Shown here piece by piece: positions 55,861 through 64,000 of a DNA stretch of 64,000 bases. The notes beneath the pieces are model-generated. The model made no database searches. It was not told where the DNA came from and was given only the letters and a program-made list of their open reading frames with translations. Made by a program: the position numbers and the translations under genes. Every line of letters starts with the position of its first letter. Positions within the stretch are counted from its first letter, which is position 1. Source of the stretch: Bin5 sp965218625 (GTDB lineage: Bacteria > Chloroflexota > Anaerolineae > Caldilineales > Caldilineaceae); NCBI GenBank assembly GCA_965218625.1, contig CBDCLG010000012.1:248001-312000 (forward strand), given 5' to 3'.

Positions 55861-56457
55861 TTGCTTATGCGACAGGCCAGGATTGAACGAAAGACGCGAG
55901 AGACACAGATCGACCTTGAATTGGGGCTGGACGGAAGCGGCGCGTCTGAGGTCGACACCGGCATCGGCTTCCTCGATCATATGCTGACGCTCCTGGCAGC
56001 GCATGGGCTGTTCGATCTCACCGTGCGGGCGCGCGGAGACCTCCATATCGACGAGCATCACACCGCAGAAGACGTGTGCATCTGCCTGGGGCGAGCCTTC
56101 GACCAGGCGTTGGGGGATCGCGGCGGCATCGTGCGGACCGCGCACGCCTACGTCCCGATGGACGAGACGCTGGCGCGCGTTGTGGTCGATCTTGGCGGCC
56201 GGCCCTACTGCGTTTTCGAGGCTGAGTTCGATACGCCCCAGCTGGGTCAGCTGAGCACAGATCTCATTTTCCATCTGTTCGAGAGCATCGCCATCCACGG
56301 ACGAATGAACCTGCACGCTGCGATCCTGTACGGGCGCAACGACCATCACAAGGCTGAAGGGCTGTTCAAGGCACTGGCGCGCGCGCTGGACGTTGCCACG
56401 CGCATCGAAAACAGGAGGGCGGGCGTTCCCAGCACGAAGGGGACGCTGACTGCGTGA
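55861..56457 (+). CDS. hisB: Imidazoleglycerol-phosphate dehydratase
   Basis: The 198-residue enzyme has both halves of the HisB repeat with manganese-binding histidines: DTGIGFLDHMLTLLAAHGLF, DEHHTAEDVCICLGRAF, SIAIHGRMNLHAAILYGRND and HHKAEGLFKALARALDVAT. It catalyses the sixth step of histidine synthesis. TTG at 55861 has AGGAAGGG 8 nt upstream; ATG at 55867 is the alternative. No other his genes are beside it, so the pathway is dispersed. Confidence 0.95.
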   Translation: MLMRQARIERKTRETQIDLELGLDGSGASEVDTGIGFLDHMLTLLAAHGLFDLTVRARGDLHIDEHHTAEDVCICLGRAFDQALGDRGGIVRTAHAYVPMDETLARVVVDLGGRPYCVFEAEFDTPQLGQLSTDLIFHLFESIAIHGRMNLHAAILYGRNDHHKAEGLFKALARALDVATRIENRRAGVPSTKGTLTA

Positions 56458-56557
56458 ACGCGGTCAGGCATCGTCAGCGCACAGCGAGCGGAGCGCGTTT
56501 TCTCCGGCCCTGCCCTATTCCCATTCCCAAAAACCCAATAATGCAAAGGCGCATTCC

Positions 56558-57568
56558 ATGACAGTAAACATTCCGACGGACGTCGAAATCCCAACACTTG
56601 ACGAAATCCGCGCCACGCGCAGCCGCATTGACCCCTACATTGTGCGGACGCCGGTCTGGCGCTGGCAGAGCGACACAGTGACAAGAGCGCTGGGTGCGGA
56701 CACGGAAGTCTGGCTGAAACTCGAACTGTTTCAGAAGACGGGCACCTTTAAGCCGCGCGGCGCGGTCAATGACCTGCTGCGGCTTGCCCCGGCGGACAGG
56801 AAGAGAGGCGTCACCGCGGTCAGCGCGGGGAATCACGCAATCGCGGTAGCCTACGCCGCCCAGATATTCGGGGTCAGCGCCAAGGTCGTGATGCCGGCGT
56901 CTGCGCCCCTATTCCGCGTGGAGAAGGCCCGCAGCTACGGCGCCGAAGTTGTGCTGGTCGAAGACGTTTACGAGGGATTTGCGGAGGTCGAACGAATCCA
57001 GGCGGAGGAGGGGCGCGCTTTCGTTCATCCCTTTGAGGACAGGGCGATCATCGCCGGGCAGGCGACCGTCGGACTGGAATTGTGCGAGGATGCGCCTCCC
57101 CTGGACATGCTCGTCGTACCGGTTGGCGGCGGCGGGCTTGCCGCCGGGATCGCCGCGGCGGTCAGTCAGTTGCAGCCCGAATGCGCCATTTACGGCGTGG
57201 AGCCGGAGGGTGCAGACACAATGCACCGCAGCTTTGCAAGCGGCAGGCTCGAATCGATCGAAAGCGTGCAGACCATTGCGACAAGTTTGGGCGCGCCGGC
57301 GGCGCTGCCTTACAGCTGCAGTCTGTGCCGTCACTTCCTGAAAGATGTTGCACTCGTCAGCGATGAGGAGATGATCTGCGCGATCCGGCTTCTCTTCCAC
57401 GAGATGAAACTGGCCTGTGAACCGGCCTGCGCGGCATCGACCGCGGCGCTGCTGGGCCCGCTGCGCGCGCAGGCGGCCGGCAAGCGGGTTGGATTGATCC
57501 TTTGCGGCTCCAATATCGGTGTGGACACTTTTGCCGAACTGATGGGCCAGGACAGGGAGGATGATTGA
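56558..57568 (+). CDS. Threonine/serine dehydratase-like PLP enzyme (fold type II)
   Basis: The 336-residue protein has the IlvA/serine racemase catalytic domain: PLP lysine in QKTGTFKPRGAVNDLL, SAGNHAIAVAYAAQIFGV, the phosphate-binding glycine loop VVPVGGGGLAAGIAAAVSQL, and a C-terminal CGSNIGVD. There is no ACT regulatory domain, so it is a catabolic or racemase-type enzyme, not biosynthetic IlvA. It overlaps the next gene by 8 bp. Confidence 0.88.
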   Translation: MTVNIPTDVEIPTLDEIRATRSRIDPYIVRTPVWRWQSDTVTRALGADTEVWLKLELFQKTGTFKPRGAVNDLLRLAPADRKRGVTAVSAGNHAIAVAYAAQIFGVSAKVVMPASAPLFRVEKARSYGAEVVLVEDVYEGFAEVERIQAEEGRAFVHPFEDRAIIAGQATVGLELCEDAPPLDMLVVPVGGGGLAAGIAAAVSQLQPECAIYGVEPEGADTMHRSFASGRLESIESVQTIATSLGAPAALPYSCSLCRHFLKDVALVSDEEMICAIRLLFHEMKLACEPACAASTAALLGPLRAQAAGKRVGLILCGSNIGVDTFAELMGQDREDD

Positions 57569-58388
57569 ACTTGCGCCCGACCACAAACTCGGACTGCCGG
57601 TGGATAGTCCGGTCTTGCTGGCGGGCGGAACCATAGGGTACGGCGAGTCCCGACACCGCGAGCTGACGCTTGACCGGTTTGGCGCGGTCGTCATCGGTCC
57701 GTTCACGCGCCGCAGCCGGGCAGGCAGCCAACCGCCGCGCATGGCGCAGACCTTCGGCGGCTTTGTACGCCGCGTTGAACTGCAGAATCGGGGCGTATCA
57801 GCCGCGGTACGGAAGTTCGCCGGCCTCTGGCCCCGGCTCGGCTGTCCGGTGATTGCCCAGATCGGGGACAGTGAAGAGGAGGAGGCCGCGTCCACGGCGC
57901 GACGACTCACCGGTGTGGAAGGAATCGATGGGTTTGAACTCATCTGCAGCCCGGAGGCAAGCAAGCTGGAGAACGGCAGGCTGCTGGAGGCGCTACTAGT
58001 CGAATCGGACCTGCCGGTCCTGGTCAAGCTGCCATTGCCGCGGGCAGCGGGGCTGGCGCCAGCACTGATCGCGAGCGGCGCGGCCGGAATCGTGGTTGGC
58101 AGCCCACCGGTTGGAGCGGCAACGAACGGGGACGGCGGGACAGTGACCGGCGAGATGTTCGGGCCTGGGGTGTATCCGATGATGCTGGCGGCATTGCTGG
58201 AGGTGAAGGGCCTTGGCCTGACCGGGTCGTTGATTGCCTGTGGAGGCATCCACACGCGTGAACAGGCCCGTCACTGCCTGGCTGCCGGCGCCGATGCCCT
58301 GCAAATCGACAGCCTTGCGTGGGTCGAACCTGCCGCGGCGATGGCGCTGGCCGCGGCGATTGCGAACAGCGATCGCGCGCGCCGGTGA
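57561..58388 (+). CDS. Dihydroorotate-dehydrogenase-like TIM-barrel protein
   Basis: The 275-residue protein has barrel strands like those of class 1 DHOD: PVLLAGGTIGYGESRH, FGAVVIGPFTRRSRAGSQPP, VIAQIGDS, PVLVKLPLP, GIVVGSPP, EMFGPGVYPMMLAALLEV and LIACGGIHTREQARHCLAAG with the flavin phosphate loop. The usual NxSCPN substrate motif is replaced by ELICSPEASKL, so the catalytic site differs, and activity on dihydroorotate is doubtful. It is coupled to the dehydratase-like gene upstream. Confidence 0.65.
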   Translation: MIELAPDHKLGLPVDSPVLLAGGTIGYGESRHRELTLDRFGAVVIGPFTRRSRAGSQPPRMAQTFGGFVRRVELQNRGVSAAVRKFAGLWPRLGCPVIAQIGDSEEEEAASTARRLTGVEGIDGFELICSPEASKLENGRLLEALLVESDLPVLVKLPLPRAAGLAPALIASGAAGIVVGSPPVGAATNGDGGTVTGEMFGPGVYPMMLAALLEVKGLGLTGSLIACGGIHTREQARHCLAAGADALQIDSLAWVEPAAAMALAAAIANSDRARR

Positions 58389-58394
58389 ACGCGG

Positions 58395-58859
58395 ATGAAT
58401 CGAGACCGCCTGGCCGGCGCCCTCCCCGTATTTTTCTTCACATTCCGCCTCGTATACATTCCAGCCAGCGTCTTCACCCACACCGGGCACGGTCTACCCT
58501 GGCTGACAGCGCTGTTGGGTTGCGCGGCGACGTTTGGCGCCGAGTGGCTGACCCGGCGCGTGGCAAACGATTGGCAGGTGCGAGAACGGAAACGGGCGCC
58601 GGTCGTGGCAATCCTGGCGTTGGTCACACTCGGGTTCTTTCCCGAGGAGGCGCCGATAGGCGTAATTCTGTGGGCTGGGATTGGCGCCGCCTGGGCGATA
58701 GGGACGCACGGGTGGAATATTCGCTCTGCGCGTGCGCCGGCTGCGATCGCAGCTGTTGTGATCGGAGCGCTGCTGGGCGCGTCAGGGCTGTTTGGCCCAG
58801 GCAGCTGGCTGGCGGCGGCGGCGCTGGGGGCGGGGCTGTGGTATGGACAAAGATACTGA
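58395..58859 (+). CDS. Small membrane protein of unknown function
   Basis: The 154-residue protein has four or five hydrophobic segments: about 9-27, 34-48, 68-81, 85-100 and 112-147. A basic loop (TRRVANDWQVRERKRAP) lies between the second and third. It starts 6 bp after the DHOD-like gene and looks like the last gene of that operon. No family is recognised. Confidence 0.6.
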   Translation: MNRDRLAGALPVFFFTFRLVYIPASVFTHTGHGLPWLTALLGCAATFGAEWLTRRVANDWQVRERKRAPVVAILALVTLGFFPEEAPIGVILWAGIGAAWAIGTHGWNIRSARAPAAIAAVVIGALLGASGLFGPGSWLAAAALGAGLWYGQRY

Positions 58860-58929
58860 TCTCTGAAATCGCCCAAAGATTGTGGAAATTTTAGCGGGCC
58901 GATCCGGCAACGGGCCCATCCTGCCCAAT

Positions 58930-59784
58930 TCAGAATGTGGCGATGTTGAGCACCTCCCGTTCTTCCGGCGTCAGGGCGGCTATCTGGGCGTCGCTCATGC
59001 CGCGAAAGTGCGTATTTGGCGGAATGCCGGCCTCGAGCCCCCACATACGCTGCTCCTCCAGCGTCATCGCCGCCCGCGCCTCCGGGGAGATGAAGCGGTA
59101 GGCGTCGTTAAACCCCTTGATCCACCAGCGCTGGAAGTAGAAGATCAGCGAGTAACGCGGTCTGTCGCTGCGGTTGATGCCGCCGGAATGCCAGAGCGCG
59201 CTATCCCACATGACAACGGATCCGGCGGGCGCTTCGGCGATCAGCCAGCCAGGCGGCAGTTCGTCCGGCTCTTCGGGCGGGACTTCAAGCGACAGGTGCG
59301 TGCCGGGCCAGAGGTAGGGACCGCCGGTTTCGGTTGTGAAATCCTCGATTGCCCAGACCGACTGAATCGCCATGGGAAAATGCTTACCGCCGATGAACGG
59401 ACTGACCGTAAAATCGGCCCAATCGGCATGCAGATTGCCGCCGTATTTTTGATGGTCCTTGGCGCCAGATGGCAACGGCGTGCGTATCGTCACATTGTGA
59501 CAGAACATGTCTTCGCCAAGGACGCGACGGGCCACTTCGGCCATGGCGGGGTATCGCACCGGCATGCTGCGGAAGTGCGGATGTTTGGCCTGGGCGTTGA
59601 ATGCCATACGCAGGTTTTCGCTCTGCAGGCCGTACTTCCGCCCTACGGTCTCCTCGGATGCGAGGGTCTCCTCGATGGCCCGCTTTGCTGCCGCGATTTC
59701 CGATGGCGGCAGGACGCTCTCCAGAATCGTATAACCGTCCCGCTCCAGCTCCTCGGCATGGCTCTCTATGTCAAAGGTAGTCAT
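58930..59784 (-). CDS. Phytanoyl-CoA dioxygenase (PhyH) family protein
   Basis: The 284-residue iron(II)/2-oxoglutarate oxygenase has the facial triad as HAD in NLHADWADFTV and the distal His in DSALWHSGGINRSDRPRYSL, with the 2-oxoglutarate-binding Arg shortly after. FTTETGGPYLWPGTHLSLE is typical of the family. PhyH-type proteins hydroxylate diverse small molecules and are notably expanded in sponge-associated and soil Chloroflexota; the substrate is unknown. ATG follows GAGGAGC at close range. Confidence 0.9.
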   Translation of the reverse strand: MTTFDIESHAEELERDGYTILESVLPPSEIAAAKRAIEETLASEETVGRKYGLQSENLRMAFNAQAKHPHFRSMPVRYPAMAEVARRVLGEDMFCHNVTIRTPLPSGAKDHQKYGGNLHADWADFTVSPFIGGKHFPMAIQSVWAIEDFTTETGGPYLWPGTHLSLEVPPEEPDELPPGWLIAEAPAGSVVMWDSALWHSGGINRSDRPRYSLIFYFQRWWIKGFNDAYRFISPEARAAMTLEEQRMWGLEAGIPPNTHFRGMSDAQIAALTPEEREVLNIATF

Positions 59785-60435
59785 GGCTGCTCCTCTCTAC
59801 GTAGCTGTCTCGATTCCGCGATCGAAGCGAACTTGCGATATGAGGGCAAAAGGGCTGGGTGACGGGCGCCCCTCCTGCCGTGAGAATCTTGGGCCCTGCA
59901 CTGTGTCCGGGCCACCATTCGTCAGCGCTGCGTTGCGGTTATGCTATCACAGCTAGCTCATTTTGCTAACCCGTCTGACTCGTTCCCCGTTTATCACTTC
60001 CAGGGGACCAACTTGTGTGCGGAGAAGGGTAGCGAGGGTTTGCGAGTGTACGGCTGCGATTGAAGGTTCAGGAGCAAGGATGGCTGACACGGGTGCGCAT
60101 AACATACCCGTGGGTGGGGGCGCCGCGGCTCTCGGCGGCAGGGCAATCGCAGCTAAATCCGGACGCCAAAATAACCCACAAAGGGCACCCGCAATGGGCA
60201 CACACAATGGGTGCCCCTGCCAATTTTCATTCGTTTTCGGCTGAAGATCCGATCTCCAATCGCCGAAAGCCTTAAGAGTTCGCGACCGCGCACTATGAAT
60301 TGCACTGTTCTCGTCGTTTTTTCGGAGTTGGGCTCGAATCGATTAGCGTCGCGGAGTCTTGACCCAATTCGATGCAATCGCCCTGCTCTCGGCGGCCCGA
60401 AGGATTGAATGTGCCGGCGAGAAAGTGTTTGTCGG
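59785..60435. other. Long intergenic stretch
   Basis: No gene is supported in these 650 bp. The only structured element found is an inverted repeat at 60183-60216. The part near 59785 should hold the PhyH promoter, but no clear box was singled out. Confidence 0.45.
60183..60216 (-). terminator. Hairpin downstream of the radical-SAM gene
   Basis: GGGCACCC and GGGTGCCC form an 8-bp stem with an 18-nt loop. On the minus strand it is followed by TTTGTGGGTTATTTTGG, a loose U-rich run. It lies 220 bp past the radical-SAM stop. It might end that transcript, but the long loop and distance make this weak. Confidence 0.35.
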
Positions 60436-61641
60436 CTAGACGGTTACAGGGAATAACGGCAACTGGTGAGCGGGCTGGCGGCCATCGAGGAGGACGTAGG
60501 GCGCGGCCTTTTTGGGCGATGGTACGCCCAGGGCGCGCAGGTCCTTGAGTTCCGTCAGGGTGCCCCGCCGGCGGGCGCGCAGGATGCGCTCGACGCTCTT
60601 GGGCCCGATGCCCGGCACGCGCAGCAGCGTATGTCTGTCTGCGTGGTTCACCTCCACGGGGGCGCCGCGCAGGTGGAGATCAGCCCAGGCCTGTTTTGGG
60701 TCCACGTCGAGACGCAGGTTCTGGTCCGCTCCGAAGCCGATGTCCTCGGTCTCCCAATTGTAATCGCGCAGCAGGAAGCTCGCCTGGTAAAGCCTGTGCT
60801 CCCGCTTCTTGGAGGCGGGCGAGAGGTTGTCAAAGGGCGTGTCGGGCACGGGGAAGAAGGATGAGTAGTAGACTCGGCTCAGTCCGGCCTGCCGGTAAAG
60901 TTTCTCACTCAGCGAGACCAGCTCCAGATCGGTATCGCCCACCGCACCGACAACAAACTGGGTCACGGACGATGAGCGTACCCGTTCCTGGCGGCGGATC
61001 TGGTGCATCCAGAGGAGACGTTGCATCAGCTCGTCCCAAAACTCCTTTTGCGGAGCCAGCTTCGCCAGTCTGCCTTGCGTCGCACCCTCCAGATTCACCG
61101 ACACACGGTCGGCCAGCTGCATCGCTCTTCGCACCTGCTCATACTCTGCGCCGGGCATGATCTTGAGGTGGATGAATCCATCGTACTGTTTCTTCTTGCG
61201 CAGAATCTCCGCAGTGTCGATAATCTTGTCCTGGGCCTTAACGCCGCCGCCGATAATGCCGGAGGAGAGAAACAGTCCGTCGACCATGCGGGCCTTGTTC
61301 ATGCGAAGGAAGCCTTCGGCCAGCTCGTCCGGCTGAAAGGTGAGACGTTGGGCGCTGCTGCGGCCGGCGCGAAATGCGCAGTAGAAGCAGTTGCGCTCGC
61401 AGGCCGTCGTCATCATCGTGCGAAGTAGTGGCTTGGGCCCGCGGGGGGTCATCACCCTGTAAATCGAGCGGCTCAAGGAGGCCGCGTTGCGCTCCTGCCG
61501 CGTCGGCTTGGCCGCGGCGGGCGTAAAGCAGCTGGGACGCGTCGGTTCGGCATGGGGCGCGTCACCGGCGGCTTCGAACCCGTTCTCGTCGCCGACGCGA
61601 GCGATTTTTTCGAGCGGCTCAAGCGCAAGGGAGAATCTCAT
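60436..61641 (-). CDS. Radical-SAM protein with helix-hairpin-helix, putative DNA modification/repair type
   Basis: ATG at 61641 gives 401 residues. The radical-SAM Fe-S motif is in TTACERNCFYCAFRAGR (CxxxCxxC). HLKIMPGAEYEQVRRAMQLA and ADRVSVNLEGATQGRLAKLA are further barrel elements, and VYYSSFFPVPDTPFDN is typical of the putative DNA-repair radical-SAM family (TIGR03916). The C-terminus is a helix-hairpin-helix (LLRVPGIGPKSVERILRARR) that should bind DNA. In other genomes this family is paired with a uracil-DNA-glycosylase-like protein, which is absent here. The start is supported by a promoter placing the transcript start on the A of ATG. Confidence 0.88.
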   Translation of the reverse strand: MRFSLALEPLEKIARVGDENGFEAAGDAPHAEPTRPSCFTPAAAKPTRQERNAASLSRSIYRVMTPRGPKPLLRTMMTTACERNCFYCAFRAGRSSAQRLTFQPDELAEGFLRMNKARMVDGLFLSSGIIGGGVKAQDKIIDTAEILRKKKQYDGFIHLKIMPGAEYEQVRRAMQLADRVSVNLEGATQGRLAKLAPQKEFWDELMQRLLWMHQIRRQERVRSSSVTQFVVGAVGDTDLELVSLSEKLYRQAGLSRVYYSSFFPVPDTPFDNLSPASKKREHRLYQASFLLRDYNWETEDIGFGADQNLRLDVDPKQAWADLHLRGAPVEVNHADRHTLLRVPGIGPKSVERILRARRRGTLTELKDLRALGVPSPKKAAPYVLLDGRQPAHQLPLFPVTV

Positions 61642-61647
61642 AGACCA

Positions 61648-61676
61648 AGTATACGAACTTATGTTCCATTTGTCAA
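61648..61676 (-). promoter_or_regulatory. Consensus sigma70 promoter giving a leaderless transcript
   Basis: On the minus strand TTGACA (61676-61671, perfect) and TATACT (61653-61648) are separated by exactly 17 bp. Transcription should start about 7 nt after the -10 box, which is position 61641, the A of the radical-SAM ATG. No Shine-Dalgarno sequence precedes that ATG. Confidence 0.8.
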
Positions 61677-61700
61677 GTGCCAATTTGGGGAGGGAGTGAG

Positions 61701-62150
61701 ATGCGCGCACTCGTTCAGCGGGTCAGCAGGGCCAGCGTGCACGTCGGGGGCCGTGAGGCCGCCAGTATTGGGCGCGGCTATCTCGTGCTGCTGGGGGTCG
61801 CCCGAGACGACTGCGAAACGCAGGCCGCGTGGCTGGCGCGCAAGATCGCGGGATTGCGCCTGTTTGAGGACGACGCCGGCAAGATGAACCTGGCCCTGGC
61901 GGATATCGAAGGCTCAGTGCTGGCGGTCAGTCAGTTCACGCTGTACGGAGATGCACGCAAGGGGAGGCGGCCCAGCTTCACGCGAGCCGCGCCGCCTGAG
62001 GAGGCAAAGGAGCTTTACGACAGTTTCTGCCGGCTGCTGACGGCGGAAGGGGTGCCGGTGGAGAAGGGTGTCTTCCAGACGCATATGGAGGTATCGCTGG
62101 TCAACGACGGCCCGGTGACCCTGTGGCTGGAGAGTGAAGGGGTCGCGTAG
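61701..62150 (+). CDS. dtd: D-aminoacyl-tRNA deacylase
   Basis: The 149-residue protein is a standard Dtd: MRALVQRVSRASVHVGG at the start, GYLVLLGVARDD, LRLFEDDAGKMNLALADIEG, the active-site SQFTLYGDARKGRRPSF and the NDGPVTLWLE Gly-Pro motif that rejects L-aminoacyl-tRNA. ATG at 61701 has GGGAGTGAG just upstream. It is divergent from the radical-SAM gene with a 59-bp gap. Confidence 0.96.
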   Translation: MRALVQRVSRASVHVGGREAASIGRGYLVLLGVARDDCETQAAWLARKIAGLRLFEDDAGKMNLALADIEGSVLAVSQFTLYGDARKGRRPSFTRAAPPEEAKELYDSFCRLLTAEGVPVEKGVFQTHMEVSLVNDGPVTLWLESEGVA

Positions 62151-62210
62151 ACCGGCCCGCCGGGCGGGACCGTCAAGCGGGCAACCGGACGTGAAATCGG
62201 AGGGGAACGA

Positions 62211-62825
62211 ATGGCTGCAAAGCTGAGTACTGTTATAGCGGCCGCGCCAAAGACCGACCTGGCAGTGGTCGCGGCGATGGCCGCCCAGTTCGAAAGCTAC
62301 ATTATGCGCGGCGAGGTCTACCGGACGGTCGCTGTTACGACTGCGTCTCAGGTTGAGGAGCGCGTGCAGAGCAGCAGTGGCGATGTTCTGGCGAGGCTGC
62401 ACAAGCTAGCGGCCCAGTCGGATGAACTGTCCCCCGAGCAGAAGCAGACGATGGCGGATGCGATTGCCCGCATCGAGGATGTGACTGCGCGACTGCCTTC
62501 GCGCTACCAGGCATTGCTGCTGCGCGAGGCCAGGGCGCGCTTGAACAGCCTGCAATGGTACCTGGACGATTGCATGGAGAACCGCCGCGAGTGTCGTGTG
62601 CAATATCCATTTGAAATACGCAACCGCCAGCGCATCGGTGAGATCGGCAAGGCGATGGACGCGGCGGGCGCAAAAGCGCTGGCGCCGCAGCTCGAAGGTA
62701 TCGACCTGCGTTTGCGCAGATTGACAAGAGGCAGCGATTTCGTCTGGGACTCAACGGTGGCGCACGTCTACCCGGACTCGGAGTACTGGTATCTGTATGC
62801 GTTGCCTGTCGGGCCTGACCCCTGA
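62211..62825 (+). CDS. Conserved-looking protein of unknown function
   Basis: The 204-residue, mostly helical protein starts MAAKLSTVIAAAPKTDLAVV, 60 bp behind dtd with a GGAGGGGAACGA ribosome site. It has a heptad-like middle (RLHKLAAQSDELSPEQKQTM), a charged segment with a Cys pair (DDCMENRRECRVQYPFEI) and an aromatic C-terminus (YPDSEYWYLYALPVG). No family is recognised. Good start signals and codon use like the neighbours support it as a real gene. Confidence 0.7.
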   Translation: MAAKLSTVIAAAPKTDLAVVAAMAAQFESYIMRGEVYRTVAVTTASQVEERVQSSSGDVLARLHKLAAQSDELSPEQKQTMADAIARIEDVTARLPSRYQALLLREARARLNSLQWYLDDCMENRRECRVQYPFEIRNRQRIGEIGKAMDAAGAKALAPQLEGIDLRLRRLTRGSDFVWDSTVAHVYPDSEYWYLYALPVGPDP

Positions 62826-62867
62826 CAAAAACAGGTTGCCTGCAACCTACAGGTGCGGGCGCCGCGC

Positions 62868-63926
62868 CTAATGCGCCTTAAGGTGGATCGTCACCTCGTT
62901 GCGGTTGTGGAACAGCTGGCGCACATGGAGAATGGTGAAGCGTTCCCGCAATACGGCGCAGGCCGGATCGAGCTGCCGCGCGGACTGCCCCAGCTTGAGG
63001 GTCAACAGGGCCTCGGCGTGGGGATAGAGAAAGTCGGCGAATGCATTCGTCAGGCGCGCCGATGGGACGGCATCCATGCGCATATCGTTTACGAGGAGAT
63101 CGAATGTGTCGGGTCCCTCGCGCAGGTAGGCTTCGGCCGACATGCGTTTATGGCGCACGCCGCGATCGGCCGCCAGCAGCGGATGGAGCATGGCCGGGTC
63201 GACGGCGGTTACGTACTGGCCCTTTTGTCTCAGCACGCGCGTCCAGCCGCCCGGCGCCGCGCCGAGATCTACGGCTACGCCTCCACTCGGCAGTTCGATG
63301 TGAAACGCTTCGATTGCCTCCAGAAGCTTGAATTCCGCGCGGCTGATCCGGTCCTTCTCACGGCGGAATCGACGCACGCCGCCCGCCCAGTCCGAAATGT
63401 TGTGGGAGGCAAGCGAGAGGCCCAGCAACGCCTGCGGGGCGCCGGCATTCTTCGCCGGCGCCGGCAGCTTCTGATCGACCGCGGCGCAGAGCACCGACAG
63501 GACCTGAAAGGGTTGGCGAACGTCGAGGGGCGAATTCGCGGCTTCTTCAAGGGCGGCGGCGACCGACCTGTTGATGTCGAACGGCTTGTATGGCAGATCG
63601 ACGAAGATGCGGCTCTGGACTGAGAAGCTGACTTCCGCATCGAGCAGGTCGGCATATTCGGCCACGGCGGCGAGGGAGAGGCGGGCCAGGTCCCTCGGCG
63701 TTCCGATGAGCGGATTGGCGATGTCAACCGGGCAAATGTGGCGCGCAAAGATTGGCGGGTCATCGATCCAGGTCTCAGCCAGGCCCCAGAAACCTTCATC
63801 GCAGTCGACGAGCCAGACGCCGGATGCCAGCTCGGCCAGCGGTCGGGCGCCGATGCTGTCGCGACGGAACTCTTCCAGGGCGAGGTGTGCGAAGCCGGGG
63901 TCGGCCGTCAGAATGAGCTGGGCCAT
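62868..63926 (-). CDS. RlmM/FtsJ-type rRNA 2'-O-methyltransferase-like protein
   Basis: The 352-residue protein has an N-terminal THUMP-like region (LILTADPGFAHLALEEFRRD; VQSRIFVDLPYKPFDINRSV) and a C-terminal FtsJ-like methyltransferase domain. The domain has the SAM loop AVDLGAAPGGWTRVLRQKGQ and the K-D-K-E tetrad spread over EFKLLEA, LLVNDMRM, ALLTLKLG and NEVTIHL. This arrangement resembles RlmM, which methylates C2498 of 23S rRNA in E. coli. The target here may differ. The start at ATG 63926 lies 74 bp from the window end. Confidence 0.8.
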   Translation of the reverse strand: MAQLILTADPGFAHLALEEFRRDSIGARPLAELASGVWLVDCDEGFWGLAETWIDDPPIFARHICPVDIANPLIGTPRDLARLSLAAVAEYADLLDAEVSFSVQSRIFVDLPYKPFDINRSVAAALEEAANSPLDVRQPFQVLSVLCAAVDQKLPAPAKNAGAPQALLGLSLASHNISDWAGGVRRFRREKDRISRAEFKLLEAIEAFHIELPSGGVAVDLGAAPGGWTRVLRQKGQYVTAVDPAMLHPLLAADRGVRHKRMSAEAYLREGPDTFDLLVNDMRMDAVPSARLTNAFADFLYPHAEALLTLKLGQSARQLDPACAVLRERFTILHVRQLFHNRNEVTIHLKAH

Positions 63927-64000
63927 CTCAGGCGGTCGCTGCGTGGATTGCTGTCGCGATGTTTCTTGCGCGCTGCGGCGCGTCGCCGACGTAGGCAGAG

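Overview
The window reads as about 64 kb of chromosome from a free-living or host-associated, moderately high-GC bacterium. Several gene families point to the Chloroflexota (Caldilineae/Anaerolineae-like): a MetV/MetF pair, an extended L21-L27-L31-thymidine kinase cluster, ScpA, a GT-C membrane glycosyltransferase, MlrC, RraA, PhyH and mandelate-racemase-type enzymes, and an FmrO/Rmt-type rRNA methyltransferase. That placement is inference from gene content; no search was run. Many genes start with GTG or TTG.

Layout. 1-1.8 kb: a frameshifted RidA-family gene and an enolase-superfamily enzyme. 1.9-10.9 kb: an accessory 'graveyard' on the minus strand. It holds an orphan RHS tip carrying an alpha/beta-hydrolase-like domain, a second decayed RHS piece, decayed lipoproteins, two pieces of IS982-type transposase, and a roughly 540 bp dispersed repeat containing a membrane-protein gene (one intact copy, one dead copy). 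10.9-14.7 kb: a SelA-fold PLP enzyme, a redoxin, MlrC and a phytoene-desaturase-like stub. 14.9-17.4 kb: rplU-rpmA-rpmE-tdk, where L21 carries a ten-fold 11-residue repeat tail. 17.5-25 kb: acyl-CoA metabolism (malonyl-CoA-synthetase-like ligase, acyl-CoA dehydrogenase, CaiB-type transferase, MaoC-type hydratase), interrupted by a SEFIR/TIR defence-type gene that an IS5-family element has split. 25.1-27.9 kb: rRNA methyltransferase, SmpB and an S41 protease. 28.2-30.6 kb: RraA-like protein, MetV and MetF. 31-33.5 kb: GT-C glycosyltransferase. 33.8-38.9 kb: a two-component system divergent from an unusual Met/Asp-rich triple-LysM secreted protein, followed by a thioredoxin-fold lipoprotein. 39-46 kb: a UvrD/AddB-like ATPase, a 1261-residue glycosidase/amidase fusion and ScpA. 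46-55.6 kb: Acs, SucCD and a sugar ABC transporter with an amidohydrolase and a BadF-type kinase. 55.8-58.9 kb: HisB, a serine/threonine-dehydratase-like enzyme, a DHOD-like protein and a membrane protein. 58.9-64 kb: PhyH, a radical-SAM protein with a probably leaderless transcript, Dtd, an unknown protein and an RlmM-like methyltransferase.

The strongest unusual signal is at 38000-38851. A lipid-anchored thioredoxin-fold gene has an in-frame UGA exactly where the first cysteine of its CxxC redox motif belongs. The frame stays open for 111 more codons, and a perfect 8-bp hairpin with a GUU loop lies 26 nt downstream. This is what a selenocysteine codon with a bacterial SECIS element looks like.

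Several genes carry single-base lesions (RidA, CrtI-like, ABC permease). From one sequence I cannot tell whether these are true pseudogenes or assembly errors.
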